Shown one piece after another: positions 42,743 through 51,133 of a stretch of DNA of 64,000 nt. This DNA comes from Plantactinospora sp040120695. Lineage in GTDB: Bacteria > Actinomycetota > Actinomycetes > Mycobacteriales > Micromonosporaceae. Made by a program: the position numbers and the translations under genes. The notes beneath the pieces are model-generated. The model was not told the origin of the DNA, searched no databases, and saw only the letters and a program-made list of their open reading frames with translations. Position 1 is the first letter of the stretch; the number at the start of each line of letters is the position of its first letter. The DNA lies in NCBI RefSeq assembly GCF_040120695.1, contig NZ_JBEEAC010000018.1, positions 62,001 through 126,000 on the forward strand. Reading direction: 5' to 3'.

Positions 42743-43961
42743 GGACGGTGCCGTCCTTGAGCCGGTTGAACGGCAGGTACGCCGGCTGGTACGGGAACCG
42801 GGCGGCCGCCTCCTCGTCGAGTTCCACCCCCAGGCCGGGCTGCTCTCCAGGGTGCAGGTAGCCGTCGGTGAAGGTGAAGGACTGCCGGAACACCTCGTCG
42901 GTCAACGGACCGTGTCGCATGTACTCCTGGATGCCGAAGTTGTGGATCGCCAGGTCCAGGTGGAGCGCGGCGGCCATCCCGACCGGGGAGATGTCGGTCG
43001 GCCCGTGTATCCCGGACTTGATCTGGTACTGCGCGGCGAAGTCGAGCAGCTTGCGCATCGCGGTGATCCCGCCGGTGTGTGTCACCGCGGAGCGGACGTA
43101 GTCGATGAGCTGTTCCCGGATCAGCGTCTGGTAGTCCCAGACCGTGTTGAAGACCTCGCCGATCGCCAGCGGGGTGGTGGTGTGCTGCCGGACCAGCCGC
43201 AGCGCCTCCTGGTTCTCCGCCGGGGTGCAGTCCTCCAGCCAGAACAGGTCGTACGGCTCCAGCGCCTTGCCGAGCTTGGCGGCCTGGATCGGGGTCATCC
43301 GGTGGTGCCCGTCGTGCAGCAGCGGCAGCTCGGGGCCGAACTCGTTGCGGACCGCTTCGAAGACCTCCGGCAGGTGCCGCAGGTAGGCCCGGGTGTCCCA
43401 GTCCTCCTCGGCGGGCAGTGGTGCGCGCTGCGCCGGCTCGTAGTCGTAACGCTTCCCGTCCACACTGGGCTGGGTGGCGACCCCGTAGACCGCGTTGATG
43501 CCGGGGACGGAGGTCTGCACCCGGATCGACCTGAAGCCGAGTTCCAGGTGGCGGCGGATCGAGTCGAACAGCTCCGGGACGTCCCGGCCGGACGCGTGCC
43601 CGTAGGCCATGATGCCGGTCCGGGACGCCCCGCCGAGGAGCTGGTAGAGCGGCATCCCGGCGGCCTTCGCCTTGATGTCCCAGAGTGCCACGTCGACGGC
43701 GGCGATCGCGGCCATGGTGACCGGGCCGCGCCGCCAGTACGCCGATCGGTAGAGGAACTGCCAGGTGTCCTCGATCCGGTGCGGGTCCCGTCCGATCAGC
43801 AGCGGTACGACGTGGTCGGCCAGGTAGGAGGCGACCGAGAGTTCCCGCCCGTTCAGGGTGCCGTCGCCGAGCCCGGTGATCCCGTCGTCAGTGGTGATCT
43901 TCAGTGTGACGAAGTTGCGGTCGGGGCTGGCGACGATCACGTCTGCCGCGACGATCTTCAC
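42732..43961 (-). CDS. Mannonate dehydratase-like enolase superfamily enzyme (ManD/RspA)
   Basis: 409 aa. Very close to the ManD/RspA subgroup: LHDGHHRMTPIQAAKLGKALEPYDLFWLEDCTPAE split over the metal-binding strand, then FNTVWDYQTLIREQLIDY and FGIQEYMRHGPL. Members dehydrate D-mannonate and/or D-gluconate to 2-keto-3-deoxygluconate using Mg2+. GTG at 43961 has AGAAAGG six bases upstream. Activity level cannot be read from sequence; the group contains both efficient and promiscuous enzymes. Located between the DgoD-like gene and gntK. Confidence 0.85.
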   Translation of the reverse strand: MKIVAADVIVASPDRNFVTLKITTDDGITGLGDGTLNGRELSVASYLADHVVPLLIGRDPHRIEDTWQFLYRSAYWRRGPVTMAAIAAVDVALWDIKAKAAGMPLYQLLGGASRTGIMAYGHASGRDVPELFDSIRRHLELGFRSIRVQTSVPGINAVYGVATQPSVDGKRYDYEPAQRAPLPAEEDWDTRAYLRHLPEVFEAVRNEFGPELPLLHDGHHRMTPIQAAKLGKALEPYDLFWLEDCTPAENQEALRLVRQHTTTPLAIGEVFNTVWDYQTLIREQLIDYVRSAVTHTGGITAMRKLLDFAAQYQIKSGIHGPTDISPVGMAAALHLDLAIHNFGIQEYMRHGPLTDEVFRQSFTFTDGYLHPGEQPGLGVELDEEAAARFPYQPAYLPFNRLKDGTVHDW

Positions 43962-44016
43962 GACATGCCTTTCTGCGCTGGGGTGGTGGACGGGAGCGGC
44001 GGACCGAGGGGCCGGC

Positions 44017-45165
44017 TCACCACTCCGCGAAGGAGCCGTCGGGGTGCCGCCAGACGGGTCCGCGCCAGCTGTGCCCGCGCTCGTCCGCCCGGCGTACGGC
44101 ATTCTCGTCGATCTCGATGCCGAGCCCGGGACCGGTGAGCCGGTGAATGTACCCGTCGGCGAATCCGAACGGGGTCCGGTCGACCAGGTAGTCCAGCACC
44201 TCGGCGTCGGCGTTGTAGTGGATTCCGATGCTCTGCTCCTGAATCAGGTAGTTCGGGGTCGCGAAACCGACCTGGAGGCAGGCGGCCAGCGCGATCGGTC
44301 CGAGCGGGCAGTGCGGTGCGAGTTGTACGTCGTACACCTCGGCCAACGCGGCGATCTTACGGACCTCGGTGATCCCACCGGCGTGCGACAGGTCAGGCTG
44401 GGCGACCGCGATGCCGGCCTGGAGCGCCGGCAGGAACTCCTGCCGGCTGTAGAGCCGCTCTCCGGTGGAGACCGGGGTGCTGGTCGACCGGACGAACTCG
44501 CCGAGCAGGTGCGAGTTCTCCGGTACGACCGGCTCCTCCAGGAAGAACGGCCGGAACGGCTCCAGCAGCGGGGCGACCCGGCGGGCGTTGGCCAGGGTGA
44601 ACCGGCCGTGGAAGTCGACGGCGACGTCCCGGTGCTCGCCGAGCACCTCTCGGGCGGCGGCGACCCGGCGGACCACCCCGTCGAGTTCGGCGACCGAGGC
44701 GACCGGGCTCATCCGGCCGGAGGCGTTCATCTTGACCGCGGTCAGCCCCGCCGCCACCTGCGCGGCAATGTGGTCGGCGACCTCGGCCGGCTCGTCGCCG
44801 CCGACCCAGCCGTACATCCGGATCCGGTCCCGGACCGGGCCGCCGAGCAACTGGTGCACCGGAGCGGCGAAGTGCCTCCCGGCGATGTCCCAGAGCGCCT
44901 GGTCGAGGCCGGAGACGGCGCTGGCCAGGATCGGCCCGCCCCGGTAGAACGACCCCTTGGTCATCACCTGCCAGTGGTCCTCGATCCGCAGCGCGTCCTG
45001 GCCGATCAGCAACTCGCTGAGCTGGTGCACGGCGGTGCGTACGGTCTCCGACCGGCCCTCGCAGGTCGCCTCGCCCCAGCCGACGGTCCCGTCCGCGGTC
45101 TCGATGCGCACGAACAGCCACCGGGGTGGCACGAGGAAGGTCTCCACCCGCTCGATCTTCGTCAC
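44017..45165 (-). CDS. dgoD: Galactonate dehydratase-like enzyme (DgoD)
   Basis: 382 aa, the exact E. coli DgoD length. Blocks: PPRWLFVRIETADGTVGWGEATCEGR, FYRGGPILASAVSGLDQALWDI, DFHGRF (metal ligand Asp and His), FLEEPV, GERLYSR, QPDLSHAGGITE and APHCPLGPIALAA. It should dehydrate D-galactonate to 2-keto-3-deoxygalactonate. GTG at 45165; the ribosome binding site is weak. It lies in the operon directly after the permease genes. Confidence 0.85.
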   Translation of the reverse strand: MTKIERVETFLVPPRWLFVRIETADGTVGWGEATCEGRSETVRTAVHQLSELLIGQDALRIEDHWQVMTKGSFYRGGPILASAVSGLDQALWDIAGRHFAAPVHQLLGGPVRDRIRMYGWVGGDEPAEVADHIAAQVAAGLTAVKMNASGRMSPVASVAELDGVVRRVAAAREVLGEHRDVAVDFHGRFTLANARRVAPLLEPFRPFFLEEPVVPENSHLLGEFVRSTSTPVSTGERLYSRQEFLPALQAGIAVAQPDLSHAGGITEVRKIAALAEVYDVQLAPHCPLGPIALAACLQVGFATPNYLIQEQSIGIHYNADAEVLDYLVDRTPFGFADGYIHRLTGPGLGIEIDENAVRRADERGHSWRGPVWRHPDGSFAEW

Positions 45166-45229
45166 GCCGCCCGCCTCAGCATCTCTGTCACGGTCTCCGT
45201 CCTCGGCATCTCCGGCACGCCGTCCGTCC

Positions 45230-46054
45230 TCAGCCCTTGGTCGCGCCGGCGGTGAGGCCGGAGACGACGTACTTCTGCACGAACAGGGCGATCAGCATGA
45301 TCGGCAGGGTGACCACGGTGGACGCGGCCATCAGGCCACCCCAGTCGATGCTGGCGTAGCCGACGAAGTCGAAGATCGCCACCGGCAGGGTCTTGGTGTC
45401 GGCGCCGGAGAGCACCAGGGCGAACATGAAGTTGTTCCAGGAGAAGATGAACGACAGGATGCCGGCGGTCGCGATGCCCGGCGCGGAGAGCGGCAGGGTG
45501 ATCCGCCGGAAAGCACCGATCGGGGTGAGCCCGTCCACCTGCGCCGACTCCTCCAACTCCAGCGGCAGGCTGTCGAAGAAGCCCATCAGGATGTAGACCA
45601 CCAGCGGCAGCGACACGAACATGTGGCTGAGGATCAGCACGGTGAAACCGCCGACCAGCCGCAGGTTGGAGAAGACGTAGTACCAGGGCACCAGCAGCGA
45701 GACGCCGGGGATGACCCGGGCCATCAGCACCACCAGCGCCGACTTGCGCATGTTGAACCGGCTCATCGAGTACGCGGCCGGCACGCCCAGGATCAGCGAC
45801 AGTACGGTGGCCGCGAACGCCACCCAGAGGCTGTTGCCGACGAACTGGAGGTAGTTCGCCTGGTCGAGGACCTTGGAGTAGTTCTCCAGCACCGGCGTGA
45901 ACACGAACGCCCTGCCGGAGTCGTAGATGTCGACGTTGGTCTTGAACGAGGCGGCGACCATCCAGAGCAGCGGGGCGATCAGCGAGACCACCACCACGGC
46001 CAGGGCCACCGCCCGGAAGACCTGGTACGGGGTGCGACGCTTGCGGCGGGCCAT
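45230..46054 (-). CDS. Carbohydrate ABC permease, MalG type
   Basis: 274 aa CUT1 permease with six helices. The EAA-loop reads ELEESAQVDGLTPIGAFRRITLPLSAPG, the site contacting the ATPase. ATG at 46054 shares a base with the preceding permease stop. No ATPase gene lies in the operon, so a shared MsiK-type ATPase elsewhere must energise it, as is usual for CUT1 systems in actinomycetes. Confidence 0.9.
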   Translation of the reverse strand: MARRKRRTPYQVFRAVALAVVVVSLIAPLLWMVAASFKTNVDIYDSGRAFVFTPVLENYSKVLDQANYLQFVGNSLWVAFAATVLSLILGVPAAYSMSRFNMRKSALVVLMARVIPGVSLLVPWYYVFSNLRLVGGFTVLILSHMFVSLPLVVYILMGFFDSLPLELEESAQVDGLTPIGAFRRITLPLSAPGIATAGILSFIFSWNNFMFALVLSGADTKTLPVAIFDFVGYASIDWGGLMAASTVVTLPIMLIALFVQKYVVSGLTAGATKG

Positions 46055-46980
46055 CACTGTGCGCCCTTCTTGCGGCGGGACGTCAACGCCCACATCGAAC
46101 CGATGATGATCAGGAAGAAGATGATGAGCACGGTCGACGAGACGCCGTACTCGTTGTAGTCGAAGCTCAGCCCGTACGCGTAGACGTTCAGCGTCTCGAC
46201 CTCGTGGAACGAGCCGCCGCCGCGCCCCTTGGTCGCGTACAGGATGTCGAAGGTCTTCAGGGCGTCGATGCCGCGCAACAGGATCGCCACGATCACCGTC
46301 GGCATCAGCAGCGGCAGGGTGACGTGCCGGAACCGCTGCCAGGCGCTCGCCCCGTCGACCCGGGCCGCCTCGTCCGGCTCGTTCGACAGCGAGGTGAGCC
46401 CGGCCAGCAGGATCAGCGTCACCATCGGGGTCCACTGCCAGACGTCGATGAAGATGGTCGTCGGCAGCGCGCTGTGCTGACCGGCCAGCCAGGGCTGCGG
46501 TCCGATCCCGACCCAGCTGAGGATCTGGTTGGCCATTCCGATGTTCGGGTCGAAGATGAGCCGCCACATCATGCCGACGGCGACCGGGGTGGCGACCAGC
46601 GGCAGCAGGATCGCCACCCGGACCCAGCGTTCCCCGCGGAACGGCCGCCACAGCAGCAGCGCGATCGCCATGCCGAGGACGACCTCGAAGAGCAGCGCGA
46701 CCCCGGTGAAGCCGACCGTACGCAGCACGGCGGGCCAGAACCGGCTGGTGTCGGAGAGCACCTCGAGGTAGTTCGCGAAGCCGATGAACTCGGACTCGGC
46801 CCGTACCGATCCCTCGGCGTCGGTGAGGCTGAGGTAGATCGTCCAGGCCAGCGGAAAGATGATCAGCGCACCGACGAACGTCATGGCCGGTGCGGCGAAG
46901 AGCCACTTGCGGTGGTTGTTCGCCCAGCGGGTCCAGCCGGTCAGTTCGCCGGACGGCTGGGGGGATGCCAGAGATGCCAT
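46054..46980 (-). CDS. Carbohydrate ABC permease, MalF type
   Basis: 308 aa CUT1 permease with six helices after a short cytoplasmic N-terminus. EAA-loop: EPDEAARVDGASAWQRFRHVTLPLLMP. The ATG at 46980 has GGAAAGA seven bases upstream, preferred over upstream codons. Pairs with the MalG-type subunit that follows. Confidence 0.9.
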   Translation of the reverse strand: MASLASPQPSGELTGWTRWANNHRKWLFAAPAMTFVGALIIFPLAWTIYLSLTDAEGSVRAESEFIGFANYLEVLSDTSRFWPAVLRTVGFTGVALLFEVVLGMAIALLLWRPFRGERWVRVAILLPLVATPVAVGMMWRLIFDPNIGMANQILSWVGIGPQPWLAGQHSALPTTIFIDVWQWTPMVTLILLAGLTSLSNEPDEAARVDGASAWQRFRHVTLPLLMPTVIVAILLRGIDALKTFDILYATKGRGGGSFHEVETLNVYAYGLSFDYNEYGVSSTVLIIFFLIIIGSMWALTSRRKKGAQ

Positions 46981-47050
46981 GGGGTGGTCTTTCCGGTCGG
47001 CGGATCCGCCGCGCGGGGTGACGGATCGCTCCGTCACCCCGCGCGATGGC

Positions 47051-48340
47051 CTACTTCTCGTCGTCGAGGAGCTTCTGGAACGCCTCGTTCGCCGCCGCGG
47101 CCGAGCCGGCCACGTCCTTGCCGGTGATCGCGTCGACGATCGGCTGACCGACGAGCTCCCGGGCCTCGGCGACCTTCACGACCAGCGGCCGGTCGTGGCC
47201 GACGCCGTTCTCGGTGCTGACCTTGATGGCCTCCGCGAGGTCCGTCGGGTAGGTCGCGACACCCTCCGGGTTGGCCCAGACCGAGGTACGGGCCCCCGGC
47301 ACGCCACCCTTCTGCTGCGCCAGCGTCTGGTCCTTGCCGGCCGCCCACTGGATGAACTTCCAGGCGTTGCTCTGGTTCTTCGAGCCCTCGTTGATGCCGA
47401 GCGCCCAGGACGGGATGTTGTACGGCTTGGAGCCGGCCGGGCCGGCCGGGAACGGCGCGAACCCGACGGTGTCGGAGACCTTGGACTTGGCCGGGTCGGT
47501 GGCGTTCTTGTAGAGCGAGTTGGCCTCGGTGTAGAAGGCCGCCTTGCCCTGGGTGAAGATCGCCATCGCCTCGGACCAGCTCATGTCGGTGCTGATGTTC
47601 GCCGGTCCGTGCTCGCGCAGCAGTCCGCCGTAGTACTCGTACGCCTGCCGGGCCTGCTCGGTGTTGACGCTGGCCTTGCCGCTGCCGTCGACGAAGTCGC
47701 CGCCGAAGCTGTACAGGAAGCTGGAGAACTGGGTGACCGCGGCGGCCTTGCCGGTCCGGGCCACGAAGCCGGCGGTGCCCGGGTTGTCGGCCTCGAGCTT
47801 GGCAGCCATCGTCTTCAGCTCGTCCAGGGTCTTCGGCGGTGCGCTGAAGCCCGACTTCTCCAGCAGGTCCTTGCGGTAGTAGAGGACCTCCTGTTCGGTG
47901 ATGATCGGGATGCCGACCAGCTTCTCCTCGTAGGTGGTGGCCTGCACCGGCGGCGCCTGGAAGTCGGCCATGTCGAACGCCGAGTCCTCCTTGGCCTTGT
48001 CGGTGAGATCGGTCAGGTAGCCGTTCTTCGCGAAGAGCTTCCCCTCCTGGAGGGGCCGGTACATCATCACGTCGATGTCGCTGGAGCCAGCGTTCAGCTT
48101 GACGTTGTACTGGTCGGAGAGCTGGTCCTCGCCGAGCTGGGTGACCTCGACCTTCAGGCCGCTCTGCTGCTCGAACTCCGACAGGACCTGCTTTATGTTG
48201 TCTGTCCAGACGTGGTTCACCAGGGTCACCCGCAGGGTGTCCGACCCGCTGTCATCGCCGCCGCCTCCGCAGGCGGACAGGCCGAGGGCAGCCACCACGG
48301 CCAGAGATGTTCCGATCACTGAGCGACGTAACACGTCCAT
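47051..48340 (-). CDS. Sugar-binding lipoprotein of a CUT1 ABC transporter
   Basis: 429 aa. Signal peptide with lipobox LGLSAC (Cys near residue 24). The extracytoplasmic-solute-binding fold shows VLSEFEQQSGLKVEV, YRPLQEGKLFAKNGYLTDLTD, EVLYYRKDLLEKSGF and FTQGKAAFY. First gene of the sugar-acid operon, so the ligand is probably an aldonate, uronate or oligouronide; this is inferred only from the dehydratases downstream. GGAAGG precedes the ATG at 48340. Confidence 0.9.
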   Translation of the reverse strand: MDVLRRSVIGTSLAVVAALGLSACGGGGDDSGSDTLRVTLVNHVWTDNIKQVLSEFEQQSGLKVEVTQLGEDQLSDQYNVKLNAGSSDIDVMMYRPLQEGKLFAKNGYLTDLTDKAKEDSAFDMADFQAPPVQATTYEEKLVGIPIITEQEVLYYRKDLLEKSGFSAPPKTLDELKTMAAKLEADNPGTAGFVARTGKAAAVTQFSSFLYSFGGDFVDGSGKASVNTEQARQAYEYYGGLLREHGPANISTDMSWSEAMAIFTQGKAAFYTEANSLYKNATDPAKSKVSDTVGFAPFPAGPAGSKPYNIPSWALGINEGSKNQSNAWKFIQWAAGKDQTLAQQKGGVPGARTSVWANPEGVATYPTDLAEAIKVSTENGVGHDRPLVVKVAEARELVGQPIVDAITGKDVAGSAAAANEAFQKLLDDEK

Positions 48341-48420
48341 CTCCCCTTCCCTCGCGACGACCCGCCGTTGGGGCGCCGCCCGCGGACTCCTACGTCCGCC
48401 TAATGCCGGATGCTAGGCCG

Positions 48421-48467
48421 ATAAACCTGACTTAAGCAATACCAGGCTACTCACTGATAGGCTTTAT
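48421..48467. promoter_or_regulatory. Divergent regulatory region with imperfect inverted repeat
   Basis: ATAAACCT at 48421-48428 and AGGCTTTAT at 48459-48467 are near-inverted copies, and CCTG...CAGG lies within. The region is strikingly AT-rich and sits between the binding-protein gene and the GntR gene, so it probably holds both promoters and the regulator site. Confidence 0.45.
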
Positions 48468-48469
48468 TT

Positions 48470-49231
48470 ATGGCCATGCCGTCACCCGAGGTCACGTCTG
48501 TCCGGCTCGACGCCGGCGAGTCCGGGCTGCACGCCCAGCTGCTCGATCAACTGGGCACGGCCGTCTGCGCCGGCCAGCTCGCGCCCGGCTCCGTGCTCTA
48601 CATCGACGATCTTGTCGAGCAGTACGCCGTCTCCCGGTCGGTGGTCCGCGAGGTGCTGCGGGTGCTGGCATCGATGGGACTCGTCGAGTCCCGTCGGCGG
48701 GTCGGCACCCTGATCCGGGCAGCGGGCGACTGGAACGTCTTCGACCCCCAGGTGATCCGCTGGCGACTCGCCTCGGCCGGCCGGATCGCCCAGCTCCGCT
48801 CCATCACCGAACTGCGTACCGCCGTCGAGCCGCAGGCCGCCTCGCTCGCCGCGCTGCGGGCAACCCCGCAGGAGGCCAGCGAGCTGGTCGGCCTCGCCGC
48901 GAAGATGTGGGCCGCGGGCAAGGCCGGCGACGAGCCGGAGTTCCTCCGGCTCGACATCGAGTTCCACCGGCAGGTGCTGGTCGACTCCGGCAACGAGATG
49001 TTCGTCAAGCTGCACGAGTTGGTCGCCGAGGTGCTGGCCGGCCGGCACCACTACGACCTGATGCCGCACTATCCGCACGAGGAGGCGCTGCAACTGCACG
49101 CCGACGTCGCCCAGGCGATCCAGCGGCGCGACGGCGAGCGGGCCAAGACCGCCATGGTGCAGATCATGGAGCAGGCGATGACGGAGATGAGCGCCATCTG
49201 GGCGCAGACCGGCCCCGATCCGGCCTCCTGA
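48470..49231 (+). CDS. FadR-subfamily GntR regulator
   Basis: 253 aa. N-terminal winged helix: QLLDQLGTAVCAGQLAPGSVL, then DDLVEQYAVSRSVVREVLRVLASMGLVESRRRVGTL. The all-helical FCD domain has metal-binding residues in EFLRLDIEFHRQVL and LHADVAQAI. Close in layout to DgoR, the galactonate repressor. It is divergent from the sugar-acid operon and very likely represses it, with a sugar acid as effector. ATG at 48470 or 48476; no ribosome binding site, so possibly leaderless. Confidence 0.88.
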   Translation: MAMPSPEVTSVRLDAGESGLHAQLLDQLGTAVCAGQLAPGSVLYIDDLVEQYAVSRSVVREVLRVLASMGLVESRRRVGTLIRAAGDWNVFDPQVIRWRLASAGRIAQLRSITELRTAVEPQAASLAALRATPQEASELVGLAAKMWAAGKAGDEPEFLRLDIEFHRQVLVDSGNEMFVKLHELVAEVLAGRHHYDLMPHYPHEEALQLHADVAQAIQRRDGERAKTAMVQIMEQAMTEMSAIWAQTGPDPAS

Positions 49232-49390
49232 GACCGATTTCCGTCAATGGACGGTCAGCCCGGGCGGCGGTGTCGTTCCTAGATCATCGGGCCGGGCCGG
49301 CGGACTATCGTTGGCCGGGACCGCGCCGTGGCGGTACCGACGGCGGCGCGTGCCGACCGAGCGCCCGTACCAGGAACAGAGGGGACCACC

Positions 49391-50512
49391 ATGGACACAC
49401 CATCCCGTCCGCCGTTCCGCGCCGACCACGTCGGCAGCCTGCTGCGCCCCGCGCGGCTGCTGACCGCCCGGGCGGACCGGGCCGCCGGGCGGATCTCCGC
49501 CGAGGAACTGCGCGCCGTCGAGGACGACGCGATCCGCGAGGTGGTACGCCTGCAGGAGAGCATCGGACTGCGAACCGTCACCGACGGCGAGTTCCGGCGT
49601 ACCTCCTGGCACATGGACTTCATCTACCAGCTCGGCGGGATCGACCCGGCCGACGAGAAGCTGACCGTGCAGTTCTTCAACGCCTCCGGCAAGCTGGAGT
49701 TCCAGTCGGCGGCGCTGCGGGTGCACGACCGGGTGAAGCTGACCGACACCATCTTCGGTGACGCGTTCACCTTCCTGAAGCAACAGGTCACGACGGGCAC
49801 GCCGAAGCTGACCATCCCGTCGCCCAGCATGGTGCACTACCGGGGCGGCCGGGCCGCCATCGACACCGCCGTCTACCCCGAGCTGGACCAGTTCTGGACC
49901 GACCTCAGCGCCGCCTACGCCGAGCAGGTGCGCCGGCTCGCCGACCTCGGCTGCGGCTACCTCCAGTTCGACGACACCAGCCTGGCGTACCTGAACGATC
50001 CCCGGCAGCGGGAGATGGTGGCCGCCCAGGGCGGCGACCCGGAGCACCAGCACGAGCGTTACATCCGGCAGATCAACGCCGCACTGGCCGGCCGGCCGGC
50101 GAATCTGGCGGTGACCACCCACATGTGCCGGGGCAACTTCCGGTCCTCCTGGGCAGCCGAGGGTGGCTACGACTTCGTCGCCGAGGCGCTCTTCGGCCAG
50201 CTCGACGTCGACGGGTTCTTCCTGGAGTACGACGACGAGCGCTCCGGCGACTTCGCGCCGCTGCGGTTCGTCCCGCCGGGCAAGAGGGTGGTGCTCGGAC
50301 TGGTCACCACCAAGCGGGGTGAGCTGGAGAGCAAGGACACGCTCAAGCGCCGGATCGACGAGGCGGCCCGCTACGTACCGTTGGAACAGCTCTGCCTCTC
50401 GCCGCAGTGCGGCTTCTCCTCGACCGTGGAGGGCAACGCGCTGACCCGGGAGGAGCAGATGGCGAAGCTGCGGCTGATCGTGGAGACCGCGCAGGAGGTC
50501 TGGGGCGACTGA
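49391..50512 (+). CDS. MetE-like cobalamin-independent methyltransferase
   Basis: 373 aa, equal to the C-terminal catalytic barrel of MetE. Zinc ligands by family: His and Cys in THMCRGN, Glu in FFLEYDDER and Cys in LSPQCGFSST. DHVGSLLRP near the start is typical of the short MetE-like subgroup (YxjG/YxjH type), which transfers methyl groups to homocysteine or handles sulfur compounds. AGGGGA precedes the ATG at 49391. No regulator or SAM riboswitch is seen upstream. Confidence 0.85.
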   Translation: MDTPSRPPFRADHVGSLLRPARLLTARADRAAGRISAEELRAVEDDAIREVVRLQESIGLRTVTDGEFRRTSWHMDFIYQLGGIDPADEKLTVQFFNASGKLEFQSAALRVHDRVKLTDTIFGDAFTFLKQQVTTGTPKLTIPSPSMVHYRGGRAAIDTAVYPELDQFWTDLSAAYAEQVRRLADLGCGYLQFDDTSLAYLNDPRQREMVAAQGGDPEHQHERYIRQINAALAGRPANLAVTTHMCRGNFRSSWAAEGGYDFVAEALFGQLDVDGFFLEYDDERSGDFAPLRFVPPGKRVVLGLVTTKRGELESKDTLKRRIDEAARYVPLEQLCLSPQCGFSSTVEGNALTREEQMAKLRLIVETAQEVWGD

Positions 50513-50553
50513 CCACCGGCACACCGAGGTCCGCGCCGGGGCCGGTCGGTCAG

Positions 50554-50645
50554 TGAACCTTTTTCAACCTGAACCGCGCGGCGCTCATGCACCGCGTCCG
50601 ACCTTGCAGTCCGTCGGACCGCAAGGGGAGGTTGAAAAAGGTTCA
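50554..50645. repeat. Perfect 17-bp terminal inverted repeat with 58-bp core (MITE-like or bidirectional terminator)
   Basis: TGAACCTTTTTCAACCT at 50554-50570 is the exact reverse complement of 50629-50645. The core has a second inverted repeat (GTCCGAC/GTCGGAC). The right end includes the stop codon of the gdx gene. It lies between convergent genes, so it may end both transcripts, but 17 perfect bases with a T-run around a short structured core also fit a small non-autonomous transposon. No clear target duplication is visible. Confidence 0.8.
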
Positions 50646-50957
50646 GTGGAACACCTTGAGGCCGACCACCCCGGCCAGCAGCAGCACCAGCGACAGCATC
50701 CGCGGCACGCTGGCCGACTCGCCGAACAGGAGGATGCCGGCCAGCGCGGTGCCGGCAACCCCGATGCCGACCCACACCGCATAGCCGGTACCGACCGGGA
50801 TGCTCCGCAGCGCGTAGGCGAGGCCCGCCATGCTGAGCACCAGGGCGACGGTGAAGACCACGGACGGGCCGACCCGGGTGAAGCCCGCGGAGCGGCTCAG
50901 CGCGAGCGCCCAGACCGACTCCAGGAGTCCGGAGAGAATGAGGACCAACCACGCCAC
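50643..50957 (-). CDS. gdx: SMR-family guanidinium exporter (Gdx/SugE type)
   Basis: 104 aa inner-membrane protein with four helices. The Gdx/SugE signature is present: AWLVLILSGLLESVWALAL (active-site Glu in helix 1), SAGFTRVGPS and IPVGTGYAVWVGIG, ending GVVGLKVFH. Gdx subtype proteins exchange guanidinium for protons. A guanidine-III riboswitch lies directly upstream, which supports the substrate strongly. GTG at 50957 is chosen from the family N-terminus; GGAAGG is 12 bases upstream. The stop codon is inside a 17-bp inverted repeat. Confidence 0.9.
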   Translation of the reverse strand: MAWLVLILSGLLESVWALALSRSAGFTRVGPSVVFTVALVLSMAGLAYALRSIPVGTGYAVWVGIGVAGTALAGILLFGESASVPRMLSLVLLLAGVVGLKVFH

Positions 50958-50974
50958 GACGATCGACCGCCTTC

Positions 50975-51020
50975 CACATCGGTCGTCTTTGCAGGCCGGG
51001 TACGACACGTCCTCGTCCGG
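50975..51020 (-). ncRNA. Guanidine-III (ykkC-III) riboswitch
   Basis: Read on the minus strand from 51020 the leader begins CCGGACGAGG, followed after seven bases by GUACCCGG and then CAAAGACGAC. The published guanidine-III consensus has CCGGACGAGG, then GUACCCGG and ACAAGACGG with the same spacing. GUCGU pairs with ACGAC around the ACCCGG strand as expected for the pseudoknot fold. The 3' end abuts the gdx ribosome binding site (GGAAGG at 50970-50975), so guanidine binding would free translation. Confidence 0.85.
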
Positions 51021-51133
51021 GATGTCCGCTTCGGCGCGGCATCGTCCTAGAGGTTAGCTCACGGATGTGGCGGGCGGCATGCACCGCACAGGATTCACGG
51101 CGCGCCTGCGACTGCCGCGCCGATCACCGGCGA

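Noticed and set aside
49232..49390. SAM or SAH riboswitch before the MetE-like gene
   Set aside because: No conserved core of these riboswitch classes was recognised; a short CCGTC/GACGG stem is all that is visible.
50600..50643. Simple rho-independent terminator for metE-like gene
   Set aside because: The 17-bp arms are too far apart (58 bp) and no U-tract follows the right arm, so it is listed as an inverted repeat of open function.
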